Source: Actinotalea ferrariae CF5-4
GTDB lineage: Bacteria > Actinomycetota > Actinomycetes > Actinomycetales > Cellulomonadaceae
Assembly: GCF_000603945.1 (NCBI RefSeq)
Contig: NZ_AXCW01000001.1
Location: forward strand, 1-64,000
Length of the DNA stretch: 64,000 nucleotides
Direction: 5' to 3'
In this document: positions 16,799 through 26,232 of the stretch, piece after piece
Numbering within the stretch: position 1 is the stretch's first letter
How the letters are laid out: every line of letters begins with the position of its first letter
Program-made: the position numbers and the translations under genes
The notes under the pieces: model-generated
Databases searched by the model: none
Told to the model about the DNA's origin: nothing
What the model saw: only the letters and a program-made list of their open reading frames with translations

Positions 16799-17752
16799 TC
16801 ACCGGCCACGTCCGGGCACCGCCTCGGGCCCAGGCAGATTCGAGAACTCGCGGGCGCTCCCCGAGCCCTCGGGCAGCGCCAGTGGAGAGGAGTGAAGCGT
16901 CGAGACACTGGTCATGATGCCGTTGCGCTTCCCCGGCACAGCAGCTGGCGCATCTGTGGGCCTCGGAGCCATACCCCGCGCAACCTTGATCACCTGCGTC
17001 ATCGCCTCTCGCAGGAGGCCGACGTCGCCGCCCGACCATCCCGCAAGGTACGGCACTGAGTAGTCGGTCGCGTCGAGGCCGGCCTGGGCAGTGACGAGGT
17101 AGGCGATGGACTCTGCTTCGACTTCGGCCTGCCCCCTGCATGCCATGCTGCTGGCGTACTCGGTGAACCGGTGCTCGTGGTCGGCGCGGATGTGGCCGAC
17201 CTCGTGAGCGAGTGTCTTGGCCGCTTGGGCGGGGCTGAGGTCGTCACTGATGCGCACGATCCTCGCGCCGTAGTCGGTGTAGCCGTTGGCTGTTCCGCAG
17301 GGACCTTGCTCGAGCCGGTACCCGGCGTCCGTGGCCAGTCCGGTGAGGTGGTCCATTAGGGAGCTGGGTGCGTCGCCGTCAAGGAGTCGTGGAGCGACGT
17401 CGGGCAGCGGTTCGCCATCGGTTTGGGACACGTCGAAGACGTGCACGATCTTGAACCCGCGCAGGACCCGCGGTGAGTGGTTCGTCGGCTCGCGGCCGGT
17501 CGGTGACTCCGGAGGGTGGCCACCCTCGGCACCAGGCTTCAGCACGCCCGTGGCGAGGACGTCGCCCGAAGGCCTATAGATGCATGGGGCGAGGATCGCG
17601 ATGCCTCGCTCGCCGCGGTTGACGTGCCGGCCGAGGCTGTTCCACGTGCGGATTCCCGCAACGCGGGTGGCGTCCGGGCGCTGTGCTGTGATGAGCAGGA
17701 TGTTCGACGGTGAGTAGTCGTAGAAGCGTGCGGCCGCTCGCAGCATCCGCAT
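16799..17752 (-). CDS. ArdC-like antirestriction/ssDNA-binding protein with metallopeptidase domain
   Basis: A 317-residue frame from ATG 17752. The N-terminal part (SPSNILLITAQRPDATRVAGI, then TWNSLGRHVNRGERGIAILAPC) matches the ArdC single-strand-binding domain (DUF1738-like). The middle holds a zinc peptidase motif, HEVGH, followed by EAESIAYLV supplying the third ligand, as in ImmA/IrrE-like domains. ArdC proteins protect incoming DNA from restriction. The start is probably damaged: in-frame coding sequence (VQDKLEVLHRQLVDAVAELA) continues upstream of the ATG to about 17830 with no start codon, while a GTG at 17864 overlapping the previous stop is in another frame. A one-base shift would join them. 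Confidence 0.75.
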   Translation of the reverse strand: MRMLRAAARFYDYSPSNILLITAQRPDATRVAGIRTWNSLGRHVNRGERGIAILAPCIYRPSGDVLATGVLKPGAEGGHPPESPTGREPTNHSPRVLRGFKIVHVFDVSQTDGEPLPDVAPRLLDGDAPSSLMDHLTGLATDAGYRLEQGPCGTANGYTDYGARIVRISDDLSPAQAAKTLAHEVGHIRADHEHRFTEYASSMACRGQAEVEAESIAYLVTAQAGLDATDYSVPYLAGWSGGDVGLLREAMTQVIKVARGMAPRPTDAPAAVPGKRNGIMTSVSTLHSSPLALPEGSGSAREFSNLPGPEAVPGRGR

Positions 17753-17860
17753 CCATGCGTCAGAACTCGCGAGTTCCGCGACGGCGTCAACGAGCTGGCG
17801 GTGGAGGACTTCGAGCTTGTCCTGGACCGACGGTCCGTCGCGTCGAGTTCGCAGGGTCGC

Positions 17861-19102
17861 TCACCGGCCCGAGGGCGCCGGGTGAACGGTCCCGGCGGGG
17901 AGCTTGGCTCCCTGGCAGATCGGGTTGGACCAACCGAGGTAGCCGCGCCCGTCGACGTATCCGGCGTTGATCTTCGCGAACGAGAGCTGGTAGACACCGC
18001 CGTGGTTGCCCGTGGCGGAGTCGTACACGCCGTTGGACGTCACGAGGATCTGATCGGGATCGCAGCTGGTGTCGGCTTGGACCACGACGGAGACGTGGCC
18101 GGCGGGTCTGCCGGTGTTCCAGAAGACGAACGACCCCAGAGGCGGGCAGGCGTCGCCAGGGTGGGCGTTGCCGGTGGCGACCATGGTGTTCCAGTGGGCT
18201 TTGGCCGTGGTGTACCCGGAGCCGACGTACCCGTAGGCGCGGCAGGCGAGGCGGTCGCAGAGCTGATGCCACCCAGAGGTGACCCCGACGTACGCGAGAG
18301 CCGTCTCGACGGCGGTGGCGACGTCGTGCGGGGTGCCGGGCGGTACGACTACGTCACCGGTGGTGCCGAGGTGGGGTAGGCACCCGACGCCCGAGGTGTC
18401 CAGGGGGCCAGACGGTTCGGGCGTCGGGGCAATCGTGGGGCCGAGAACTTCGACGGGCAGGTCGGACTGAATCCCAGCCTCGGTGACGGTACTCCAGTCC
18501 GCGACCCGTTGGCGCACGTTGTGGATGAAGGCCTGAGTTGTCGAAGGGAAGTTCGGGTAGGTCCGGAGCCGGGACTCGCCGGCGTTGTGGGCAATGATCA
18601 GAGCGTCGAGCACCGGCAGCGCCGATGAGGGCCAGTCGGGGTGGTCGGCGCGGAGCTCACGGACGCCGGCGAGCCGGGCGCACAGGTACTCGCCACCGAC
18701 GCGTGAGTGGATCGCCCCGTCCTTGACGTCCCACACGCCATTGCTGTCCAGGTCAGCCGACCACGGGTGCCCGTAGGCACTGGCCCAGACGCTGGCGTTC
18801 ATCTGGAACAGACCCCAGGTGCCGCCGTTGGAGTCGTCGGCGTAGGCGTCCGGCCGGAACCCGGACTCCTGTGCCATCACTGCGGCGATCCACGGTTCGG
18901 GAAGGTCCGGGCACGCCTCCTTGGTCGCCCGCACCCAGGTGCGAGCCTCTGCAGGGACAGGAGCGTCGTCGGCCAAGAACCCCCCGGCGGAGGTCTCGAT
19001 GCACGCGAGCGCCGAACCACCGGCGCCGAGTGCGGCCATGACGGCGATCAGCGGAATGGCGAGCACGCCGAGGCCACTGGCAGTGACGACGGATCGCATC
19101 AT
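17861..19102 (-). CDS. lytic transglycosylase with CHAP-like domain (VirB1-type)
   Basis: A 413-residue exported protein. A hydrophobic N-terminal segment (LGVLAIPLIAVMAALGAGG) acts as signal or anchor. Residues about 55-200 form an SLT transglycosylase domain (PWIAAVMAQESGFRPDA with the catalytic Glu, then GLFQMN and AHNAGE). The C-terminal third resembles a CHAP/NlpC-type amidase fold with conserved Cys and His (LCDRLACRAYGY, GHVSVV). It would open peptidoglycan locally for the mating channel. ATGA overlap with the coupling-protein gene ties it to the transfer operon. Confidence 0.85.
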   Translation of the reverse strand: MMRSVVTASGLGVLAIPLIAVMAALGAGGSALACIETSAGGFLADDAPVPAEARTWVRATKEACPDLPEPWIAAVMAQESGFRPDAYADDSNGGTWGLFQMNASVWASAYGHPWSADLDSNGVWDVKDGAIHSRVGGEYLCARLAGVRELRADHPDWPSSALPVLDALIIAHNAGESRLRTYPNFPSTTQAFIHNVRQRVADWSTVTEAGIQSDLPVEVLGPTIAPTPEPSGPLDTSGVGCLPHLGTTGDVVVPPGTPHDVATAVETALAYVGVTSGWHQLCDRLACRAYGYVGSGYTTAKAHWNTMVATGNAHPGDACPPLGSFVFWNTGRPAGHVSVVVQADTSCDPDQILVTSNGVYDSATGNHGGVYQLSFAKINAGYVDGRGYLGWSNPICQGAKLPAGTVHPAPSGR

Positions 19103-20919
19103 CGAAGCGCACCCCCGGCGGCCGCCGCAGTGGCGGTCTCGATGTTGCGCTGCCCGGCCCGCAGGCCGTCAGCGTCTGGACGTTTGGGCCACCCACACAG
19201 GTCGATGACCACGGGACGGACCTGGCGGAGCAGCAGGACCCCGGTGCCGAAGGGCAGCGTGCGCAGCACCGAGGGCGGCATGACCGGCACCATGCGCACC
19301 GACGTGGAGGTGGACCGGTCGCCGGCCCGTCCGCGGGACCGTGTCTCGGTGAGCTCGTCGATCTCCCCGAGCAGGCGGGCGACATCGTCGAGGTCGCGGT
19401 ACTTGGCCAGGCCGCCGAGGACCAGCTTGACGGTGGCGGCGTCCCAGATGGCGTCGGCGGCGTGCTCGCCCCACCGGTTGCGGGCCTGCGCGAGGGACTG
19501 CAGGACGGCCAGGGTGGTGATCCCGGACCCGCCGCCTTCCGCCATGAGCTGGGGCAGGGACGGCAGTGGGGTGAGGTTGGCGATCTCGTCCAGCGCCAGC
19601 AGGAGAGGTGGGTCCAGGCGCGCGCCGGGGGAGTGGGCGGCCAGGGAGCGGGCGGTCTCGGTGATGTCCTCGACGAACGCCGCGACCAGCGGTGCGCAGG
19701 ACCCCGACGTCACTGCGGACGCCAGCAGGTACAGCGTTCCCGAGTCGCGCAGGAAGGCGGTGGGGTCGAACTCCTCACCTGGGGCGGGGTCGACGGCCCC
19801 GAGCACATCCGGGTCGGCCAGCGCGGCCAGCGACTGACGCACACCGAGCCAGACGGAGTCGCGGGTCCGCGGGTCCGAGTGCACGGCGGCTTCGAGGGCG
19901 TCGGCCCACCCGTTCGCGGCGTCGTCGTTCCGGTTGAGGATGGTCACGGCGTCCTCGGCGAGAGCCGGGTTCAGGGACCACCGGTACAGGTCGACGGCGC
20001 GGCGCCCGTCCAGGGCGGCGGCGTGCAGCAGGCAGCGCAGGGCGGTCTCGGTCTGCCCGGCCCAGAAGTCGGAGTCCGACACGGTGCGTCCGAACCCAGC
20101 GCCGGCGGCCAGCCCGCGAGCCCGGACGAGGGCGGTGCGGGGCGTCTCGCAGCCCCGGACCGGGGACCAGCGCAGACCGCCGGGAAGGCCGGCGAGGCGT
20201 TGCGGGTCGAAGATGGCGACCGGTCCCCGTCGCGCTCGAGCGTCCATCGTCACCGCGAGGGTGTCGGGTCGGGTTGACGTCGCTACGACCGGTCCCGGAG
20301 CGTCGAGGATCCACGGGATGACCACGTGCAGCCCCTTGCCCATCCGGGGCGGTCCGACCAGCAGCGCGGAGTCTTCGACGGAGCACCACAGCTCGCGCCC
20401 GCGAACGCGACCTAACCGGTAGCCGAGGTCGTGAGCACCTGGGTGGTCAAGGGTCGGTCGGATGACGCGGCCTCGGCGAACCAGAGACTTGCGTCCGGCG
20501 GTCGCCTGGACCTCACCCGGTGTTGCCAGGCCCGGCAGGTCCCGAACCCGAGAGGATGCTCCGCCGGATTCAGACCACAGCCTGCGTGCCCGCCACGCCG
20601 CCGCCCCCGCGCATGCGAGGACCGTGATGACCACGGCGGTTGAGGTCCAGTAGGCGACCGGTCCGGGCATGCTTTCCGGTGCTGGCCACGCGGTCGCGGG
20701 GTCCCTCATCGAGCCAAGCGCGCGGAGTGCGGCCAGCGGCCCGCCGTCCGGCACACCTCGGCCCGTGACCAGGCAGGCAAGAGCCGCTCCGCACCACAAG
20801 ATCGCCCCGAACGCCAGCACGGCGGACCCGGCGACGAGCAGCCAGTTGGTGAGATCCGGTGCCATCGCCGGACCGGGAGCGCCGCCGTAGCGGGATGGGC
20901 GGCGCGGCGGAGGCGTCAC
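19099..20919 (-). CDS. VirD4/TraG-type coupling protein
   Basis: A 606-residue membrane ATPase that links the relaxase-DNA complex to the transfer channel. Two N-terminal membrane helices (about residues 25-52 and 88-108) are followed by a cytoplasmic ATPase: Walker A GPPRMGKG, Walker B LLLALDEIAN, then LAVLQSLAQARNRWG and a TraM-recognition-like C-terminus. The GTG start at 20919 overlaps the preceding stop (GTGA). This fits actinobacterial TraG-like proteins of integrative elements. Confidence 0.9.
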   Translation of the reverse strand: MTPPPRRPSRYGGAPGPAMAPDLTNWLLVAGSAVLAFGAILWCGAALACLVTGRGVPDGGPLAALRALGSMRDPATAWPAPESMPGPVAYWTSTAVVITVLACAGAAAWRARRLWSESGGASSRVRDLPGLATPGEVQATAGRKSLVRRGRVIRPTLDHPGAHDLGYRLGRVRGRELWCSVEDSALLVGPPRMGKGLHVVIPWILDAPGPVVATSTRPDTLAVTMDARARRGPVAIFDPQRLAGLPGGLRWSPVRGCETPRTALVRARGLAAGAGFGRTVSDSDFWAGQTETALRCLLHAAALDGRRAVDLYRWSLNPALAEDAVTILNRNDDAANGWADALEAAVHSDPRTRDSVWLGVRQSLAALADPDVLGAVDPAPGEEFDPTAFLRDSGTLYLLASAVTSGSCAPLVAAFVEDITETARSLAAHSPGARLDPPLLLALDEIANLTPLPSLPQLMAEGGGSGITTLAVLQSLAQARNRWGEHAADAIWDAATVKLVLGGLAKYRDLDDVARLLGEIDELTETRSRGRAGDRSTSTSVRMVPVMPPSVLRTLPFGTGVLLLRQVRPVVIDLCGWPKRPDADGLRAGQRNIETATAAAAGGALR

Positions 20920-22022
20920 TGGCCGACCGCCTGGGGCGCGGCCTCCAGCTGGCGGACCACGGTCAGGGCCGGGCGGCCGGCACCGGAGACAGCGTGGGGG
21001 AGCTCGCGAGCGATCCGTCGCAGGGCGCCGGTGACGAGGTGACCGGTGTCGACTAGGTCCTCGATGCGCAGACCCGGGTTGTCCGCGCCCACCTGGAGCT
21101 GGTGCGCGCCGTTGTCTGCGATGCGCTGAACTTGGTCGGCAGCGACGTCGCCGGCGGCGCGGTGCGGGTCGACCAGTCGTCCCGATTCGACTGCCTCACG
21201 AAGGTCGGGTAGGTCGGGGGCGGGCTGGTGGTGGCTCAGTCGGAACGTTGCCTCTGCGACGGTCACGAGGTCGACGGGCTGGCCGAGTTCAGCCAGCTCG
21301 ACGGTCGCGGCGTAGACGGTGCGCCAGATCGGCGTCACCACGTACGTAGGCGGGAGCCACGCGGCGACTGATCCGATGGTGTCCGGGTGGGCGATCAACG
21401 AGCCGACGAGTGCGGCCTCGTGGGCGTGCTCGGTGACGAGGTCGCGCCGGGGGTGGGCACGCAGGTACTTGTCGGCCGACAAGCGCAGGTCGCGGCTGGA
21501 CAGCGCTGCCCGCATGCGCATCGGCGGCTCGTCGCACCCGCTCGGCTCACCGGTGGCCAGGCTCCATCGGTTGGCGCTCGAGTCCAGCCCGGCGTCGACG
21601 ACGGCGGAGGAATTGACTACTGGGGCAGGTCCGCCGCTCAGTGCCGACTGGAGCGCGCCGGCACGGAGCAGGACACCAAGGCCAGCGATCTCCCTCCGCA
21701 GCCCGGCGTCAAGGACCATGCGTGCGTACACGGCCGGACGTGGGGCCGTCGGCGCCGCAGCGAGCAGGTCGTGGATCGCGACGATGTTGGCGCGTCGGGG
21801 ACCGAGGTCCCCGAGCATCTGGGATCCGAGCTCGGAGGCGTTGAGCGGGCGTCCAGCGAGGTGGTGCTCGTGGACGATTCGGTAGACGTGCGCATGCCAC
21901 ATGTCGGCGAAGTCGCCCGGCCGCAGCCAGGTTCCGATGGCCTTGGTGGCCTCGGGGACGTAGAGCAGGGAGCCGAGGGTGGCCTGTTCGGCCAGCCGCA
22001 CGGCGTCGTCGTGGTCGATCAT
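20916..22022 (-). CDS. tandem DnaB-N-like protein of the transfer operon
   Basis: A 368-residue protein with two copies of a DnaB N-terminal-like helical domain: AEQATLGSLLYVPEATKAIG with WHAHVYRIVHEHH at about residues 10-70, and HEAALVGSLIAHPDTIGSVA with WRTVYAATVELAELG at about 200-265. There is no RecA-type helicase core, so it is not a replicative helicase; it may bind the helicase, primase or coupling protein. ATG 22022 overlaps the VirB4-like stop by one base and its stop overlaps the coupling-protein start. Confidence 0.75.
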   Translation of the reverse strand: MIDHDDAVRLAEQATLGSLLYVPEATKAIGTWLRPGDFADMWHAHVYRIVHEHHLAGRPLNASELGSQMLGDLGPRRANIVAIHDLLAAAPTAPRPAVYARMVLDAGLRREIAGLGVLLRAGALQSALSGGPAPVVNSSAVVDAGLDSSANRWSLATGEPSGCDEPPMRMRAALSSRDLRLSADKYLRAHPRRDLVTEHAHEAALVGSLIAHPDTIGSVAAWLPPTYVVTPIWRTVYAATVELAELGQPVDLVTVAEATFRLSHHQPAPDLPDLREAVESGRLVDPHRAAGDVAADQVQRIADNGAHQLQVGADNPGLRIEDLVDTGHLVTGALRRIARELPHAVSGAGRPALTVVRQLEAAPQAVGQ

Positions 22023-23293
22023 CAGGCCACCTCCTGGGGCCGGTGCGGAGTGCCGCGCATGGCGGCGTCGGTGTCGACGATGGCGAGCTCGTCGGCATGC
22101 AGGTGATGCCTCACGAGGTGGGAGCGACCGGGCATCTTCCACAGCCCGACCCCCCGAGGCAGGCCCGCCAACACGTCCCGTTCGGGGCGGGTCAGACCAA
22201 GCGCGCTCGCGGTGGCGGTGAGCTGGTCCGCTTCTTGTCGGTAGACGATCCGCGTCGAGCAGTCGGCCAGGAGCCCCTCGGCCAGGGCGCGGGCCTCCGA
22301 CCCGGCCGCGCCGACGGCGTCCAGGTCGGACAGGCGGTGCAGGACCATCAGGTTTGCGATGCCGTAGGCGCGGGAGAGCTTCCACTGCGACTGCAGGCGC
22401 CGGATCAGCGGCACGGAGCGGAGCAGCCGCCACGCCTCGTCGTAGATGACCCACCGCCGCGCGGAACCACCGTCCGCCGAAGCAGTGGTCAGGGCGGCGT
22501 CGAGCCACCCAGCCGCACAGACCATCGCCAGCTCGAGTGCTTCGTCGTCGGCACCCAAGGCGGACAGGTCGAGGACGAGCATCGGCGCGTCTGCGTCCAG
22601 CCGGTGCGTGGAAGGTCCGTCGAACATCCCGGCCAGGTCACCGCGGACCACGCGCCGCAATCCGTGGGCCAGGTCCTGGCCGTCGGGTTCCGGGCGTGGC
22701 CCGTCGAGGGCGTCGACGACACCGGGAACGGTGACCGTTGCTGTCGTCGATGAGGTGGTCGCGAGGCTCAGGGCGGTGTCGAGGACGGTGTGCTCGGCGG
22801 CAGATAGGTCGCGACGCAGCGCGGTCGCGGCCAGCGCCGCGAGGAGCCGCAGGCGGCGGGTGTGCGCGACAGTCGGCTCGGTGGTCGACACGTCGAGCGG
22901 GTTGAGGCGGGTGGGCGAGTCAGGGCCCAGACGCACGACGACACCGCCCACGGCACGGGCGACCGGCCCCCACTCGCCCTTCGGGTCGCCGGGGACGTAA
23001 ACATGGCGCCCGGCCGCGATCGAACGCAACGCCAGAGTCTTGGCGAGGGCGGACTTGCCCTGACCGATGACCCCGGCTAGCAGCACGTTCGGGTTGGTGA
23101 GGACCCCGGCGGCGTACAGGTCCCAGGGGTCGAAGCAGAACGGCTCCTCGGTCAGCGCGTCGGTTCCCACGAGCACGCCGGTCGTGCAGGAGGGCGTCAC
23201 CAGGAACGGGTAGGCCCCGGCGAGGGTGGCCGACGATGCTCGGTGCGCCGGCAGCCGCAGGGGCGGCCCGCCCGGCATCGTCCGCCGACTCAC
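22022..23293 (-). CDS. VirB4/TraC-like conjugation ATPase
   Basis: A 423-residue ATPase powering the mating channel. The N-terminus reaches the ATPase core quickly (YPFLVTPSCTTGVLVGTD, then Walker A AGVIGQGKSALAKT), with VYVPGDPKGEW, Walker B WVIYDEAWRLL and a late RLSDLDAVG segment typical of VirB4/TraC. The GTG at 23293 is chosen because it overlaps the SCO6880 stop as GTGA; upstream extension is arginine-rich shadow sequence. The protein is shorter than Gram-negative VirB4, as in other actinobacterial systems where the N-terminal part is separate (SCO6880). Confidence 0.88.
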   Translation of the reverse strand: MSRRTMPGGPPLRLPAHRASSATLAGAYPFLVTPSCTTGVLVGTDALTEEPFCFDPWDLYAAGVLTNPNVLLAGVIGQGKSALAKTLALRSIAAGRHVYVPGDPKGEWGPVARAVGGVVVRLGPDSPTRLNPLDVSTTEPTVAHTRRLRLLAALAATALRRDLSAAEHTVLDTALSLATTSSTTATVTVPGVVDALDGPRPEPDGQDLAHGLRRVVRGDLAGMFDGPSTHRLDADAPMLVLDLSALGADDEALELAMVCAAGWLDAALTTASADGGSARRWVIYDEAWRLLRSVPLIRRLQSQWKLSRAYGIANLMVLHRLSDLDAVGAAGSEARALAEGLLADCSTRIVYRQEADQLTATASALGLTRPERDVLAGLPRGVGLWKMPGRSHLVRHHLHADELAIVDTDAAMRGTPHRPQEVA

Positions 23294-24741
23294 AGCACAC
23301 CTCGCGCGAGTGGCAAGGCTGCGGCGGCGTGGGCGACGGCCTGCTGCCCGACCAGACGCCTCACCTCGCACATGGCCTGCGCGGCGGCGGCCTCGGTCGC
23401 CGTGCACGCCACTTCCAGCGCCTCCAGGGTCGGGGCCGTCACAGTGATCAGCCCGGTGAACCGCAGGTCACCGTGGCCAGCGACGAGCTCCGCCTCACGC
23501 CGGGACAGCTCGGCGACCTCGGCACGGGTGGCCTCGTCCTCGATCTGACCGATCCGCACTCGTCTGGTTGCGTCGGCGGCGTGCTCGACCTTGGCTCGGC
23601 GGATCTCCCGCAGTGCCTGCGCCGTTGTGACCGGCTCGGCGATCAGGCTGACCGTGCGAGTCGTCGTGGCCGACCCAAGCAGAGGGTTGAGGAAGGCCGG
23701 GTGCACTTCGCTGCGTGGCCACTGCACCACCCAGTAGGTGGCGTGCACCCCGGAGTCGGTGCGCAAGTGCGCCCAGCGCTCCTCGGCGCCCATCGGCCCG
23801 AGGAGGCTGGGGCCGACCAGCCGCTCGTCGTCGCCCGGGGACGTCGGTGCCGCGGAGGAGGCGTCGCGCGCGCCGACCGGGTCGTAGGTGTTGCGCAGCA
23901 CCGCCCCGAGATCGCTGACGTCGACCCAGCTGTCGACCACCAGGCCGGCAGCGCGCAGCGCATCGCCAATCGCTGCGAGGTCCTGCTCCAGCGTCTCGGC
24001 CCCGGTCGTGGAGAGGCGTCGAACGCTCCCGCGTGGGCTGCGAAGGGCCACGGCGACGAAGACCTCCGGTCGGCGCGCACTGGCGGTGACGGCCTCGAGC
24101 AGCTCCGCAACGACACGCCCGGCCAAGGACGGAGTGGTGGCCGCGTTGCGCTGCCACCACGAACGCGCGGCTGCCGAGCCCCCCGCCACGGTGCGCGACA
24201 GCACTTGGACACGCAGGACGCGTGGCATCTGGCAGGTCGTCGCGAGTACGCGCCCCCAGGCACTGACCTTCGTGTCCTGGGTGGCGGCGTCGTCCAACAC
24301 GAAGCCAGCGCCGCGAACGCGCGCGATCGCCGTCACCGTGCCCGCTCGCCGGTCGAGGACGAGCGCAGCTGCCAGGGTCGGCGATGCCGTGACCGAGACC
24401 GGCCCTCGGATCCCAGGAAGCGTGAGGGCTTGCTGCACACGCAGGACTGGGCGTGCGATCAGGGTGGTCGCCCCTGTCCTCGATCGCGCCTGCCAGGTGA
24501 CGACAAGGGGTAGCCAGGCCAGCAGGGGGCGGCCTCGCATGTTCACCGTTGCCAGGATCGCCAGCGGTAACCAGATCGGCGCCCCGTTCAGCAGCCCGGA
24601 CATCCCAGCGGAGTAGACCCCGACCAGCGCGACCAACAGCGCGACCCCGAGGACGCCGAGCTGACCGAATCCCAGGCCAAGGAGCACGGCGCGTTGCTCG
24701 AGCGGGCCGAAGCGCACCGTCGCGACCTCATGCGTGCTCAC
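23290..24741 (-). CDS. SCO6880 family conjugation protein
   Basis: A 483-residue protein with two or three hydrophobic segments near the N-terminus (about residues 18-45 and 52-85) and a large cytoplasmic part. Composition, length and position directly ahead of the VirB4-like ATPase match the actinobacterial SCO6880 family. It probably corresponds to the membrane-associated N-terminal half of VirB4-type proteins. Its GTG start and stop both overlap neighbours by four bases. Confidence 0.85.
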   Translation of the reverse strand: MSTHEVATVRFGPLEQRAVLLGLGFGQLGVLGVALLVALVGVYSAGMSGLLNGAPIWLPLAILATVNMRGRPLLAWLPLVVTWQARSRTGATTLIARPVLRVQQALTLPGIRGPVSVTASPTLAAALVLDRRAGTVTAIARVRGAGFVLDDAATQDTKVSAWGRVLATTCQMPRVLRVQVLSRTVAGGSAAARSWWQRNAATTPSLAGRVVAELLEAVTASARRPEVFVAVALRSPRGSVRRLSTTGAETLEQDLAAIGDALRAAGLVVDSWVDVSDLGAVLRNTYDPVGARDASSAAPTSPGDDERLVGPSLLGPMGAEERWAHLRTDSGVHATYWVVQWPRSEVHPAFLNPLLGSATTTRTVSLIAEPVTTAQALREIRRAKVEHAADATRRVRIGQIEDEATRAEVAELSRREAELVAGHGDLRFTGLITVTAPTLEALEVACTATEAAAAQAMCEVRRLVGQQAVAHAAAALPLARGVL

Positions 24742-25919
24742 GACCGACCACCACCCAAGCCGCGGGGAGGCGCAGAAGCCGGACGCGCGGCCCCGGCCGT
24801 CGTCGCGGCCGGCGGCGCCGACGGCCGGACGGGGTTAGTGGTCGCGCCTCCACCGGCGGCCTTGCCAGCGCTCGCGGCCTTGCCCGCCGCCCCCGCTGCT
24901 CCGACGTGCCCGAGCAGCATCGTGGTCGCCGCGTGCTGGGCCAGGCCCCGTGTCTGCGCGCCGGCGCTGCGTGCGCCTCGGGTGATCGGGCCAGCGGCGA
25001 CCGCCGAGTTCATGACCGCGGCGGCTTCCATGCCGGACCAGTGGACGAACCGCCACGTCAGCCACGGCGCGAACACGGCGATCGAGAGGAGCAGGAGGCC
25101 GACGAGCAGGTCGGACAGTCCGGCTACGCCGGGTGGTTCCGAGGCGTTCGATGTGGAAGTGCTCGGGCCGACGCCGGAGAACGCGGACGCGCCGACTACG
25201 AACACGACGACGATCACGAGCTTGCTGAACACGAGCGCGGCGACGATCTCGAGCCAGCGCCGGGTCCACACCCGCGTCTGGTCCCACGCGGAGCCGGCGA
25301 ACGCGATCGGTGCCAAGACCGCGATGAGGATCAACGCGGCCTTGCGGAACAGCAGTACGCCCCAGAGGAGCAGGAAGCCGATCATCATCGCCAGCCCGAA
25401 CAGGATCGCCAGTCCGGGTGAGGTCGCGAGCACAGGCGCCGCGAAGTTGAAGAACTGCCCGGCCGACGCCGCGACGGTGGTGCCCGCCGACGCCGCCACG
25501 TACTCGCAGAGCTCATCAACTGCGGTCAGCGCCACCTGAGTCACGCCCAGGGCCAGCGCCGCGCCCAGGAGCGCCTTGCCTACGCCGCCGACGGCGCGCC
25601 CCAGGCCGCCCGGTTCACGCCGGAGCACCGAACCGATCACTTGCAGGGCGAAGAGCGCGACGAGCACGGGCAGGGTGATCGTGGCGATCACCGCGACGTT
25701 GTCGCGCAGCCATGACACCGACAGGTCTATCGGCGTCAGGGTGTCCAGCGCCGTGAGGGCACCCGTGCCGATCTGCGCGGCAGCGTCGACGAACGCCGCA
25801 CCCAGGCCGCTCAGGACGTAGTCCGAGGCGCCGGCCGCGGCGGAGCCGGCCGCGTTGCTCGCCAAGTCGCACAGGAACGTGATCGGACCGACGCAGGGGT
25901 CCAGGGCCGGTGTCGGCAT
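24738..25919 (-). CDS. TrbL/VirB6-like channel protein
   Basis: A 393-residue protein with about six membrane helices between residues 65 and 310, a hydrophilic outside loop, and a low-complexity Ala/Gly/Pro tail of about 90 residues ending APPRGLGGGRS. This is the architecture of TrbL/VirB6 inner-membrane channel proteins. Start ATG 25919 lies one base from the DUF6112 stop, so both are co-transcribed. Confidence 0.85.
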   Translation of the reverse strand: MPTPALDPCVGPITFLCDLASNAAGSAAAGASDYVLSGLGAAFVDAAAQIGTGALTALDTLTPIDLSVSWLRDNVAVIATITLPVLVALFALQVIGSVLRREPGGLGRAVGGVGKALLGAALALGVTQVALTAVDELCEYVAASAGTTVAASAGQFFNFAAPVLATSPGLAILFGLAMMIGFLLLWGVLLFRKAALILIAVLAPIAFAGSAWDQTRVWTRRWLEIVAALVFSKLVIVVVFVVGASAFSGVGPSTSTSNASEPPGVAGLSDLLVGLLLLSIAVFAPWLTWRFVHWSGMEAAAVMNSAVAAGPITRGARSAGAQTRGLAQHAATTMLLGHVGAAGAAGKAASAGKAAGGGATTNPVRPSAPPAATTAGAARPASAPPRGLGGGRS

Positions 25920-25920
25920 C

Positions 25921-26196
25921 TCAGATCGCCGATCCGAGCCCAGAGAAGAACGTCACGATCGCGTTCGCCCCGCCGATCAGCAGCGCGCCACCGGCCGCGA
26001 CGATGACGCCTGTCTTACCGCTCGAGGCGTGCGAGTAGTTGCCCTGTTGGTGCGCCACTGCCCAGACGATCACCGAGACCACCAGCCCGGCCACGCAGGC
26101 GACCAGACCCCACGTCAGCAGCGCGCCGACGATGTTGCGGACCACCGGCAGGCCGGGAAGCCCGTCCTCGTTCGGACTGATACCCGGATCCGCCAT
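25921..26196 (-). CDS. DUF6112 family pilin-like protein
   Basis: A 91-residue protein with two membrane helices (IVGALLTWGLVACVAGLVVSV and TGVIVAAGGALLIGGANAIV). It belongs to the DUF6112 type found next to TrbL-like genes in actinobacterial elements and resembles a VirB2-like minor pilin or channel subunit. ATG 26196 is taken as start; ATGs at 26220 and 26232 are in frame and possible, none having a good ribosome site. It is the first gene of the transfer operon. Confidence 0.82.
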   Translation of the reverse strand: MADPGISPNEDGLPGLPVVRNIVGALLTWGLVACVAGLVVSVIVWAVAHQQGNYSHASSGKTGVIVAAGGALLIGGANAIVTFFSGLGSAI

Positions 26197-26232
26197 CGGC
26201 GCGATCTGCGCCGCCACCATGGTTGCCCACAT

